In this document: piece by piece, positions 1-5,564 of the stretch
Layout of the letters: every line of letters starts with the position of its first letter
Position numbering within the stretch: position 1 is the first letter of the stretch
DNA from: an uncultured Saprospiraceae bacterium
GTDB taxonomy: Bacteria > Bacteroidota > Bacteroidia > Chitinophagales > Saprospiraceae
Assembly: GCA_937969485.1 (NCBI GenBank)
Contig: CALBVQ010000069.1
Coordinates: forward strand, 1-5,564
Reading direction: 5' to 3'
DNA length: 5,564 nt
Translations under genes and position numbers: made by a program
Notes under the pieces: model-generated
Seen by the model: the letters and a program-made list of their open reading frames with translations, nothing else
What the model was told of the DNA's origin: nothing
Database searches by the model: none

Positions 1-152
1 ACTGCTTGTTTATATTACATAAGCTACCTCATATATTATCATAGTATTACATCTCATTTTTTTTAAGGTTTCTGTTATTATCCGATCAGCTGGCGATGAG
101 CCCTTTCTCTCAAGCTTATATCCGTGCATGCATAAGCTTACTGTTATTCTTC
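1..152. other. AT-rich non-coding flank left of the tandem array
   Basis: I see no supportable reading frame, RNA gene or mobile-element end here. The stretch is AT-rich and has a run of eight T at 57-64, with no GC-rich hairpin directly before it that would make it an intrinsic terminator. Its one clear structure is the inverted repeat at 112-139, listed separately. It does not align by eye with the 206-bp repeat units that follow, so it appears to be the array's left flank and not a further degraded copy. The window edge hides what lies beyond. Confidence 0.5.
112..139. repeat. 8-bp inverted repeat beside the array
   Basis: AAGCTTAT at 112-119 is the exact reverse complement of ATAAGCTT at 132-139, with a 12-nt loop that itself contains the palindrome GCATGC. 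It ends 13 bp before the first tandem unit. The stem has only two G-C pairs and no T-run follows on either strand, so it is not a good intrinsic terminator. It could be a protein-binding site, a boundary structure of the array, or chance in AT-rich DNA. Confidence 0.4.
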
Positions 153-780
153 GTGATGGAACAGAGCTTGGCAGTTTGCGCAGTGATTATATATAGTATG
201 AAGAAAGCACCCTATATATCTTATTCGTATCATTAACTAGTAATTTGCCTCCAGTTATTTATTATAGTATACAACGGGCTCATGATTACAAGACCTATAA
301 ACAAGTGCATAAATCCCTATCGAGTTTCTACCATATAATATATATACTATATCATTATGGTTGAAGGAACCGACTTAGGCAGTGTGCAGGATAGGTATAT
401 ACTTTAAAGAAAGCACCCTTTGTATCTTAGTCGTATCATTAACTACTGATTCGCCTTCGGTATATATTATAGTATACATTAAACTCAAGATTGTAGGACC
501 TATTGCCATGTGTATAAATCCCTATAGAGTTTCTACTATATAATATATATACTACATCATTATGGTTAATGGAACGGAGCTTGGCAGTTTGCACAGTAAT
601 TTTATCTAGTGGGAAGAAAGCACCCTATGTATCTTAGTCGTATCATTACCTACTGATTCGCCTTCAGTATACATTATAGTATACATTAAACACAAGATTG
701 CAACACCTATTGCCATGTGCATAAATCCCTGTAACGTTTCTACTATATAATATACTATATCATTATGCTTGATGGAAGCC
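153..780. repeat. Tandem array: three ~206-bp units plus a short fourth start
   Basis: Three direct copies lie head to tail at 153-360 (208 bp), 361-565 (205 bp) and 566-768 (203 bp). A fourth copy begins at 769 (TTGATGGAAGCC) and loses similarity after about 12 bases. Landmarks recur in register: GAAAGCACCCT at 203, 409 and 616, TCGTATCATTA shortly after it, and ATAAATCCCT at 309, 514 and 721. The distance from the first to the last landmark is 106, 105 and 105, so the core tolerates few indels. Each unit ends in a TA-rich block running into CATTATG. Unit 3 has lost 4 bp in that block, as expected from slippage. All frames carry stops and the unit lengths are not all multiples of three, so this is not a protein repeat. 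Units are far longer than CRISPR repeats and have no spacers. Function is unknown; a repeated non-coding RNA, a structural or binding element, or a neutral minisatellite are all possible. Confidence 0.9.
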
Positions 781-801
781 ATGCGTGTGCTTGATACAAT
801 C

Positions 802-818
802 TTTCAGTCAAACTGAAA
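802..818. repeat. 7-bp perfect hairpin between array and crtB
   Basis: TTTCAGT (802-808) and ACTGAAA (812-818) form a perfect 7-bp stem around a 3-nt loop. It lies about 125 bp past the crtB stop codon in the direction of crtB transcription. On the minus strand no U-tract follows, and the stem has only two G-C pairs, so a terminator role is weakly supported. It is the last clear structure before the right edge of the tandem array. Confidence 0.4.
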
Positions 819-887
819 CACCTCATTCGTCCCTTGCATGAAAACCTGTACCATCATTTCTAGTTGTACAAGCTACCAGCTAGAGCT

Positions 888-903
888 TTTGGCGGAAGCC
901 AAA
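888..903. repeat. GGAA-loop palindrome, copy 1
   Basis: TTTGGC (888-893), loop GGAA (894-897) and GCCAAA (898-903) form a perfect 6-bp stem. Copy 2 starts 33 bp further on. On the plus strand the loop reads GGAA, a GNRA-type tetraloop; on the minus strand, the crtB transcript sense, it reads TTCC. T residues precede the stem and A residues follow it on either strand, the reverse of the A-stem-U layout of intrinsic terminators. Confidence 0.6.
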
Positions 904-920
904 CTCGACAAACGGATCAA

Positions 921-938
921 TTTTGGCGGAAGCCAAAA
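921..938. repeat. GGAA-loop palindrome, copy 2, just past crtB
   Basis: TTTTGGC (921-927), loop GGAA (928-931) and GCCAAAA (932-938) form a perfect 7-bp stem. In the crtB sense it begins 4 nt after the stop codon, so it would sit at the very 3' end of the crtIB message, followed by copy 1 after a 17-nt gap. The placement suggests transcript 3'-end protection or termination. Against a simple intrinsic terminator, only two T follow the stem in the crtB sense. The two copies could also pair with each other. Confidence 0.65.
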
Positions 939-942
939 CCTG

Positions 943-1779
943 CTATATCATATTCAGTCGATTCCTGACTGCGCTGCTACAAAGCAGATAAAACTTCTTA
1001 CCATCTGGAACACGCACTCTCTCTTCAGCTAATGTGCTTGCCGAAGTTTTCTTAATCTTGTTGAAAAGATTGATATAATACTTGTACGCTAAATAAACAC
1101 CCAATCTGCAGCCCTTTGGTAATTTAGTAATTCCTACATATCCAGCAGCAAAGTCCTTCGAAATATCAGCTTCGATCTCTTGCTTTTCCATATTGTTGAA
1201 CTGCAAATAGTCTAACCCTGGGAAATAAGTACGTCCCCTTTCTTCATAATCACTCTTAATATCTCGCAAGAAATTGATTTTCTGGAAGGCTGAACCCAGT
1301 TTGCGTGCTGATTCTTTTAATGTATCATACATTTCTACATCATTCTCTGTAAATATCTTCAAGCACATTAATCCCACCACTTCCGCGCTACCATATATAT
1401 ATTTATTGTAAGCTTGCCACTCATAATCCGTTTTCTCTAGATCCATTTCCATACTATCTAGAAAAGCATCAATTAATTCTGTATCAATTCCATATTCATG
1501 AACTGTTTTCTGGAAAGAGTGTAAAACTGGATTAAGACTTAGTTCTTGCTTAATGGCTTCATGGGTATCTTTTCTGAACTCATCGAGTAGTAATTTCTTA
1601 TCGTGATTATGAAAAGTATCAACGATCTCATCGGCAAATCTCACGAAACCATATATATTATATATGGGTGGTCTGTATTGAGGTTCAAACATTTTGATGC
1701 CTAATGAAAAGGACGTGCTGTACTTATTCGTAATTAGCTTACTGCATTCCTCGCAGCTTTTGTCGTAGAGCTTAATCAT
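943..1779 (-). CDS. crtB: Phytoene synthase (squalene/phytoene synthase family)
   Basis: The 278-residue product is full length for bacterial CrtB. The family joins two geranylgeranyl diphosphates head to head to give phytoene, the first committed carotenoid step, as a soluble or membrane-associated enzyme. Both aspartate-rich metal-diphosphate motifs are present: D50-E-I-V-D54 in the context IYGFVRFADEIVD, and D173-I-K-S-D177 in the context NFLRDIKSDYEERGRTYFP. The family signature YIYGSAEVVGLMCL lies at 127-140. The ATG start overlaps the crtI stop by 4 bp (ATGA), implying co-transcription and probable translational coupling. The stop is TAG. A C30 synthase (CrtM) or a hopanoid-pathway homologue cannot be excluded by motif alone, but the crtI partner and overall resemblance favour CrtB. 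No further carotenoid gene follows; the palindrome pair and the tandem array do. Confidence 0.93.
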   Translation of the reverse strand: MIKLYDKSCEECSKLITNKYSTSFSLGIKMFEPQYRPPIYNIYGFVRFADEIVDTFHNHDKKLLLDEFRKDTHEAIKQELSLNPVLHSFQKTVHEYGIDTELIDAFLDSMEMDLEKTDYEWQAYNKYIYGSAEVVGLMCLKIFTENDVEMYDTLKESARKLGSAFQKINFLRDIKSDYEERGRTYFPGLDYLQFNNMEKQEIEADISKDFAAGYVGITKLPKGCRLGVYLAYKYYINLFNKIKKTSASTLAEERVRVPDGKKFYLLCSSAVRNRLNMI

Positions 1780-3245
1780 AACGTCTGTTTAATAATTTCT
1801 TTTGCAACAACACATCCTGATATTATTGAAGGAGGAACTCCGGGACCAGGAGTAGTTAGTTGTCCAGTGTAAAATAAGTTTTTTATTCTCTTATTTCTCA
1901 ACTTCGGCTTTAAAAATGCTGTCTGTCTTAGTGTATTTGCTAATCCGTACGCATTTCCCTTGTATGAATTATATCGAGATTCGAAATCGTTCATCGCAAA
2001 AGACCTCTTATATATAATATGTGGCGCTATTGTTTCACCTGTTTTCTGTTCTAGCCGCTCAATCACCTTATTAAAATTCTCTTCACGCTTAATTTCGCTA
2101 TCTTCTAGGCCTGGAGCGAGAGGAATAAGTAGAAACATATTTTCCTTACCTTCAGGAGCAACACTTTTGTCGGTTTTTGACGGCACGCAAGTGTAAAATA
2201 AAGGAGCAGTTGGCCATTGAGGCGTCTCATATATTTCGTTGGCATGTGTATTGAAATCCTCGTCAAAAAATAGGTTATGATGAGTAAGACCCGAAATTTT
2301 CTTGTCAATGCCCAAATAAAATAGCAATGAACTTGGCGCCATTACTCTTTTGTCCCAGTAACTATCAGAATAATTTCTAGAATTCTCATCTAGCAAGTGG
2401 GTATCAACGTGATTATAGTCTGCATTCGCAATAACATAATCAGCCTCGTACTGATTCGCAGACGTATGAATGGTTGTTGCCAGTCTATTTTCCGTATCAA
2501 TCTTGTGTACCGTCTCATTGAAATGAAATTTTACTCCTTGCTCAACAGCAATCTTGTGCATCGCTTTGGAAATTTCATACATTCCTCCCTCGGGGTACCA
2601 CGTGCCTAGAGTGATATCGGCGTAGTTCATCAAACTATATAGCGCTGGAGTCTTCTCGGGTTTAGCACCCAAAAATAAAACTGGGAATTCCAGGAGCTCG
2701 ACAATCATGGGATTCTTAAATAGCTTACGAATCGCCTTTGAAATTGAAGAAAACATCTGAAGTCTAAGCGCACTTTTTGCAATCCGTAGATCAATAAATT
2801 CAGAAAGTCCATGACTTGGCTTCCATACGAATTCGTTCATTCCTACGTCATACTTGTATTTGGCTTCCGCCAAAAAGGTTCTCAGCTTTTCGCCAGCACC
2901 TTTCTCCATTGATTCAACCAAATCTATTACAGCATCTTCACCAGCAGGGACATCTACCGAAGTGTTATTTTTAAAGAATACTCGGTAAGAAGGATCTAAC
3001 CTCTTTAATTTGTAAAAATCTGAAGCTGTTTTTCCAAAGTGCTGATAGAAATTCTCAAATACCTCAGGCATCCAATACCAGGAGGGCCCCATATCAAAAA
3101 CAAATCCCTGTTCTTTGAACTGAGAAGCTCGACCACCTGGGCCCTCGTTTTTCTCAACCACAATCACGTCGTGTCCTTCCTTTGCAAGGTATGCAGCGCT
3201 TGAAAGACCTGCAAATCCGGAACCTATAATAACAATGCGTGACAT
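1776..3245 (-). CDS. crtI: Phytoene desaturase (CrtI-type FAD-dependent)
   Basis: The 489-residue product matches the usual CrtI length. CrtI enzymes introduce double bonds into phytoene, commonly four to give lycopene, at the membrane with FAD. The N-terminus carries the dinucleotide-binding fold: IVIIGSGFAGLSSAAYLA with the glycine motif G8-x-G10-x-x-G13, the acidic residue E31 closing the second strand, and GPGGRA at 35-40. The C-terminus carries the bacterial phytoene dehydrogenase signature, FYTGQLTTPGPGVPPSIISG at 458-477. The ATG has no recognisable Shine-Dalgarno site, only an AT-rich leader, which is normal for this phylum. It is the first gene of the crtI-crtB pair and follows birA on the same strand after 106 bp. 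A promoter candidate lies in that gap. The number of desaturation steps cannot be read from sequence; a C30 desaturase (CrtN-like) is less likely. Confidence 0.94.
   Translation of the reverse strand: MSRIVIIGSGFAGLSSAAYLAKEGHDVIVVEKNEGPGGRASQFKEQGFVFDMGPSWYWMPEVFENFYQHFGKTASDFYKLKRLDPSYRVFFKNNTSVDVPAGEDAVIDLVESMEKGAGEKLRTFLAEAKYKYDVGMNEFVWKPSHGLSEFIDLRIAKSALRLQMFSSISKAIRKLFKNPMIVELLEFPVLFLGAKPEKTPALYSLMNYADITLGTWYPEGGMYEISKAMHKIAVEQGVKFHFNETVHKIDTENRLATTIHTSANQYEADYVIANADYNHVDTHLLDENSRNYSDSYWDKRVMAPSSLLFYLGIDKKISGLTHHNLFFDEDFNTHANEIYETPQWPTAPLFYTCVPSKTDKSVAPEGKENMFLLIPLAPGLEDSEIKREENFNKVIERLEQKTGETIAPHIIYKRSFAMNDFESRYNSYKGNAYGLANTLRQTAFLKPKLRNKRIKNLFYTGQLTTPGPGVPPSIISGCVVAKEIIKQTL
2859..2874 (-). 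repeat. GGAA-loop palindrome inside crtI
   Basis: On the coding (minus) strand this is TTTGGC, loop GGAA, GCCAAA, the same 16-nt string as copies 1 and 2 past crtB. It encodes L125-A-E-A-K129 of CrtI, in a stretch (FLAEAKYKY) that resembles the normal sequence of CrtI proteins from memory, so it does not look like an insertion into the gene. A hairpin with a GNRA loop could form in the crtI mRNA. Confidence 0.5.
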
Positions 3246-3295
3246 ATAATAATTAGTGAGTTGAAGTAATAGAGAATAAAACCTCTTTCATACTG

Positions 3296-3319
3296 TTTTG
3301 TTCAACTTAATTAACAAAA
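3296..3319. repeat. AT-rich inverted repeat between birA and crtI
   Basis: TTTTGTT (3296-3302) and AACAAAA (3313-3319) can pair as a 7-bp stem around a 10-nt loop. Only one G-C pair is present. In the birA/crtI direction the stem is preceded by T residues and followed by CAG, so it is a poor intrinsic terminator for birA. It lies downstream of the proposed crtI -7 box and would be in the crtI leader. Confidence 0.25.
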
Positions 3320-3327
3320 AAACTAAA

Positions 3328-3335
3328 CAAAACTA
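3328..3335 (-). promoter_or_regulatory. Candidate Bacteroidota -7 box for crtIB
   Basis: Read on the minus strand this is TAGTTTTG, a full match to the TAnnTTTG element used by the primary sigma factor of Bacteroidota. It lies about 82 bp before the crtI ATG, giving a leader of roughly 75 nt. The -33 element is weak: a TTTG sits only 12 bp upstream, too close, and TTTC about 20 bp upstream is an imperfect match at the expected distance. The gap between birA and crtI allows an independent crt promoter, but read-through from birA is not excluded. Confidence 0.35.
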
Positions 3336-3351
3336 CCATTCGCGTTTCAAA

Positions 3352-4089
3352 TTAGGAAATTATATACTTTAACTGATTCAATTCGTAATGAAAAATTTCA
3401 CCCATTTTGTTAAGTGCTAATTTTCCTGAAGGACCTATTCCCAGTATCTCTGCTTCGAATTTCCCTCTATCGCCTTGAAATTCACATAGTTCTCCTCTTT
3501 TATACATATACGATAGATATTCGGTTTTCAGCTCTAAATAAGAGCCTTGCTTTAATTTAGTATAGTAATCTTTGACTTCCGTCAAAAGTATACTTTGGAC
3601 TTGATCCAAATCAGAAAACTCACCTATGATATTATAAAGTGAAATAGGATTCGGAATACTCGCAGGAAAACTTTCTTGATTAATATTAACACCATATCCT
3701 AGAACAGTTGACTTGATACTCTTTCCCATGATACTTTGTTGAATAAGCAATCCTGCAATTTTGGTATCTTTATAGTATAAATCATTAGGCCACTTAATAA
3801 AAAATTCATGACTTGAAAGTTTTTCTAGCGCGCGCCTGATTGCCAGACTTAAAACTATATTGAGATAAAAGACTTTATCAATAGAAAGAAAGTCAGGATA
3901 CAATATTATGCTTGTTGTAATGTTTTTGTCTACATCAGAGTACCACTTCCTGCCAATCTGACCATTACCATCGGTTTGGTTGTAGGTCGAAATGACAGTT
4001 CCATCGATTGGATTGCTTTTTGCTATTAAATCAACAGAATGCATGTTTGTCGATAACAGTTTGTCGAAATGTGTATGATAAAACTCCAT
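3352..4089 (-). CDS. birA: Biotin-[acetyl-CoA-carboxylase] ligase, monofunctional
   Basis: The 245-residue cytoplasmic enzyme activates biotin with ATP and transfers it to the biotin-carrier lysine of acyl-CoA carboxylases. Visible motifs are an STN start of the catalytic domain at 13-15, the biotinyl-adenylate loop region QTDGNGQIGRKW at 38-49, KWPNDLYY at 99-106, KIAGLLIQ at 110-117 and GYGVNIN at 131-137. A small C-terminal domain, about 200-240, includes EILGIGPSGKLAL. There is no N-terminal helix-turn-helix domain, so this is a group I ligase and should not act as the biotin-operon repressor known from E. coli. The loop reads G-N-G-Q-I-G where E. coli has GRGRRG. The ATG gives a protein that begins where family members without the DNA-binding domain begin. 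It is transcribed away from rsfS across 85 bp. Confidence 0.92.
   Translation of the reverse strand: MEFYHTHFDKLLSTNMHSVDLIAKSNPIDGTVISTYNQTDGNGQIGRKWYSDVDKNITTSIILYPDFLSIDKVFYLNIVLSLAIRRALEKLSSHEFFIKWPNDLYYKDTKIAGLLIQQSIMGKSIKSTVLGYGVNINQESFPASIPNPISLYNIIGEFSDLDQVQSILLTEVKDYYTKLKQGSYLELKTEYLSYMYKRGELCEFQGDRGKFEAEILGIGPSGKLALNKMGEIFHYELNQLKYIIS
3571..3586 (-). repeat. Covaried palindrome variant inside birA
   Basis: On the coding strand this reads TTTGAC, loop GGAA, GTCAAA. Compared with the TTTGGC-GGAA-GCCAAA copies, one base pair of the stem has changed on both sides (G-C to A-T), keeping the 6-bp stem and the loop. It encodes L169-T-E-V-K173 of BirA in the same frame relation as L-A-E-A-K in CrtI. 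A family relation among these copies is inference; chance is possible. Confidence 0.35.
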
Positions 4090-4117
4090 AAGCTAGTAGC
4101 TCGGTGAACAGATTATT

Positions 4118-4125
4118 TATATTTG
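4118..4125 (+). promoter_or_regulatory. Candidate Bacteroidota -7 box for rsfS-ftsH
   Basis: TATATTTG matches the TAnnTTTG element in full and lies about 50 bp before the rsfS TTG start, implying a leader of about 43 nt. No convincing TTG-type -33 element is seen at the usual distance upstream. It falls within the divergent birA/rsfS gap. No equally good match is seen on the opposite strand for birA; the closest, TATCTTCG at 4174-4167, has one mismatch. Confidence 0.4.
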
Positions 4126-4174
4126 TACGATAGTAAGAAGCTAAGGTAGTAATAATAGAAGAAAAACGAAGATA

Positions 4175-4549
4175 TTGAGTACAGTTAAGAAAACAGTTGA
4201 GGTAGAGGGTTTATGTGATTTAATCGTAGACGCTATTCAGGATGTAAAGGGTAAGAACGTGTTGAAACTTGATTTACGCAAGTTGGAATCCTCACCTGCA
4301 GATTACTTTATAGTCTGTGAAGGAGATTCCTCAACGCAAGTAAGGGCAATTTCGGGCAAAGTAAACAAGCGTGTAAAAGATGAGATGTTTTTAATGCCGA
4401 ATCACACCGAAGGAAAAGACAACGGGGAATGGGTTTTAGTCGATTATTTCAACGTAGTTGTCCATATTTTCTATCCAGAGGCTCGCAAGTTTTATGAGTT
4501 AGAAGAGTTATGGAGTGATGCTGAGATAACTGAATATGAAAATTTATAA
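4175..4549 (+). CDS. rsfS: Ribosomal silencing factor RsfS (DUF143 family)
   Basis: The 124-residue protein belongs to the RsfS/Iojap family, which binds ribosomal protein uL14 on the 50S subunit and blocks joining with the 30S when nutrients are short. Family motifs run in order: LDLRKLESSPADYFIVCEGD at 32-51, then STQVRAI at 53-59, EGKDNGEWVLVDYFNVVVHIF at 79-99, and ARKFYELEELWSDA at 103-116. The start is TTG at 4175: no in-frame ATG or GTG exists between the upstream stop TAA (4142-4144) and this codon, and the next in-frame ATG (Met71) would remove half the domain. The leader is purine-rich (GAAGAAAAACGAAG). ftsH follows after 54 bp on the same strand, so the two are probably co-transcribed. 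Confidence 0.93.
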   Translation: MSTVKKTVEVEGLCDLIVDAIQDVKGKNVLKLDLRKLESSPADYFIVCEGDSSTQVRAISGKVNKRVKDEMFLMPNHTEGKDNGEWVLVDYFNVVVHIFYPEARKFYELEELWSDAEITEYENL

Positions 4550-4603
4550 AATTAACACGAACGATACGAGTACAAACTTGTTAAGTCGTTAAGAATAAGA
4601 AAA

Positions 4604-5564
4604 ATGAGTCAAGAGAATCCAAAAGATGATAAGAAGCCGGGAAAATTAGGGAATAACAACAATTACTGGTTGATTGCCCTACTATTTTTTGCGGTCATCG
4701 CGTTCAATATAATTATATATAGTACCAATAAAGGGGAGACCACTACGACAGAGGGATTCTTTAGAATGGCGGAAAACGATGAAATCGATCAAGTAAAGAT
4801 CATTAATGAGAAATTAGTGGAAGTTTACCTGAACGAAAAAGGTAAATCGAAAAATGATGTAAAGACAACTGCTTTAACACAAAACGCTCCACAGTATACC
4901 TTTCAAATTGGTGACATTGGTAACTTCGAAGAACGAATCAATGAGTTGAATTCACAGAGAGGAGAGATCGTACTTGATCCAGAGCACATTACTAAACAGA
5001 ACTATCTTCTGCCTATACTTAGTTGGTTGATCCCTTTATTTATCATAATAGGATTATGGGTATACTTTATGCGACGAGTTGGCGGAGGAGCCGGTGGTGG
5101 TGGAGCACAGATTTTCAATATTGGCAAGTCCAAAGCTTCATTGTTTGATGCTAATGCAAAAGTAAATGTAACATTTGAAGATGTTGCAGGTTTGGATGAG
5201 GCCAAAGAAGAAGTGATGGAAGTTGTTGATTTCTTGAAAACTCCAAAAAAATACACTTCCCTTGGAGGTAAGATTCCTAAAGGTGTCTTACTAGTAGGTC
5301 CTCCAGGCACAGGAAAGACACTATTGGCAAAGGCTGTAGCTGGTGAAGCAGGTGTGCCTTTCTTTAGTATTTCAGGTTCTGATTTCGTGGAGATGTTTGT
5401 AGGAGTTGGTGCCTCTAGAGTAAGAGACTTGTTTAAGCAAGCTAGAGAAAAAGCACCATGTATTGTCTTTATTGACGAGATAGATGCGATTGGTAGAGCA
5501 AGAGGAAAAGGAGCAATGCAAGGCGGAAATGACGAGAGAGAAAATACATTGAATCAGTTACTTG
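4604..5564 (+). CDS. ftsH: ATP-dependent zinc metalloprotease FtsH (5' part, cut by window end)
   Basis: The first 320 codons of a membrane-anchored AAA+ protease that unfolds and degrades membrane and regulatory proteins as a hexamer. In order: a polar N-terminus with an Asn run (17-20), membrane helix 1 at about 21-40, an extracytoplasmic domain at about 41-133, membrane helix 2 at about 135-157, a Gly-rich linker (160-167), then the AAA+ domain beginning near VTFEDVAGLDEAKEE (189-203). Walker A is GPPGTGKT (232-239, Lys238), the pore loop is FVGVG (265-269), and Walker B is IVFIDEID with D291-E292. The second region of homology, arginine fingers and HExxH zinc site lie beyond the edge. The ATG follows an A-rich leader (AAGAATAAGAAAA). 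The reading frame is intact up to the end, so this is a partial gene because of the window boundary, not a broken one. Confidence 0.97.
   Translation, partial: MSQENPKDDKKPGKLGNNNNYWLIALLFFAVIAFNIIIYSTNKGETTTTEGFFRMAENDEIDQVKIINEKLVEVYLNEKGKSKNDVKTTALTQNAPQYTFQIGDIGNFEERINELNSQRGEIVLDPEHITKQNYLLPILSWLIPLFIIIGLWVYFMRRVGGGAGGGGAQIFNIGKSKASLFDANAKVNVTFEDVAGLDEAKEEVMEVVDFLKTPKKYTSLGGKIPKGVLLVGPPGTGKTLLAKAVAGEAGVPFFSISGSDFVEMFVGVGASRVRDLFKQAREKAPCIVFIDEIDAIGRARGKGAMQGGNDERENTLNQLL

Noticed and set aside
153..768. CRISPR array or iteron origin as explanation of the tandem units
   Set aside because: Units of over 200 bp directly abut with no spacers of unique sequence and no cas genes; iterons are about 20 bp, and no rep gene is present.
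838..1032. Plus-strand 64-codon open frame across the palindromes and the crtB 3' end
   Set aside because: It overlaps crtB antisense for about 90 bp, has no leader resembling other starts here, shows no recognisable protein family, and its LLAEAK segment is just the palindrome read in one frame.
1649..1667. Perfect 19-nt palindrome CCATATATA-T-TATATATGG inside crtB
   Set aside because: It encodes the conserved IYNIYG segment of phytoene synthase; AT-rich codons for Ile and Tyr produce the symmetry, so no separate function is needed.
1960..2609. Open frames antisense to or out of frame with crtI (1960-2196 +, 2105-2308 -, 2397-2609 +)
   Set aside because: All lie within the intact, motif-complete crtI gene and show no family features; they are frame shadows.
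3296..3319. Intrinsic terminator for birA
   Set aside because: The stem has a single G-C pair and no U-tract after it in the birA direction; kept only as a low-confidence inverted repeat.
5002..5310. 102-codon minus-strand open frame within ftsH
   Set aside because: It is the antisense of the second membrane helix, Gly-rich linker and start of the AAA+ domain; the Pro/Ala-rich product is the complement of the Gly-rich linker.

Overview
The window looks like a chromosomal segment from a Bacteroidota bacterium, most likely of the Cytophagales/Flammeovirgaceae type. This is inferred from four things: the gene order birA (divergent) - rsfS - ftsH, which is common in that phylum; protein sequences of Bacteroidota character; A-rich leaders instead of clear Shine-Dalgarno sites; and two matches to the Bacteroidota -7 promoter element TAnnTTTG. 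Genus cannot be fixed from the sequence alone.

Layout. Positions 1-942 hold no convincing protein gene. This stretch is very AT-rich and contains three head-to-tail copies of a repeat of about 203-208 bp (153-768). An 8-bp inverted repeat lies on its left (112-139), and three small perfect hairpins lie on its right (802-818, 888-903, 921-938). Next, on the minus strand, is a two-gene carotenoid operon, crtI (3245 to 1776) and crtB (1779 to 943), with a 4-bp start/stop overlap. A 106-bp AT-rich gap separates crtI from birA (4089 to 3352, minus), a monofunctional biotin-protein ligase. An 85-bp divergent intergenic region then leads to plus-strand rsfS (4175-4549, TTG start) and the first 320 codons of ftsH (4604 to the window edge).

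How the genes work together. CrtB condenses two geranylgeranyl diphosphates to phytoene and CrtI desaturates it toward lycopene, so the pair gives the core of a membrane carotenoid pathway. No cyclase, hydroxylase or ketolase gene is in view. BirA, RsfS and FtsH are housekeeping proteins: biotinylation of acyl-CoA carboxylase, silencing of idle ribosomes, and membrane protein quality control.

The least explained signals are the non-coding tandem array and a palindrome of the form TTTGGC-GGAA-GCCAAA. The palindrome occurs twice just past crtB, once inside crtI, and once inside birA in a variant where both stem arms changed together.
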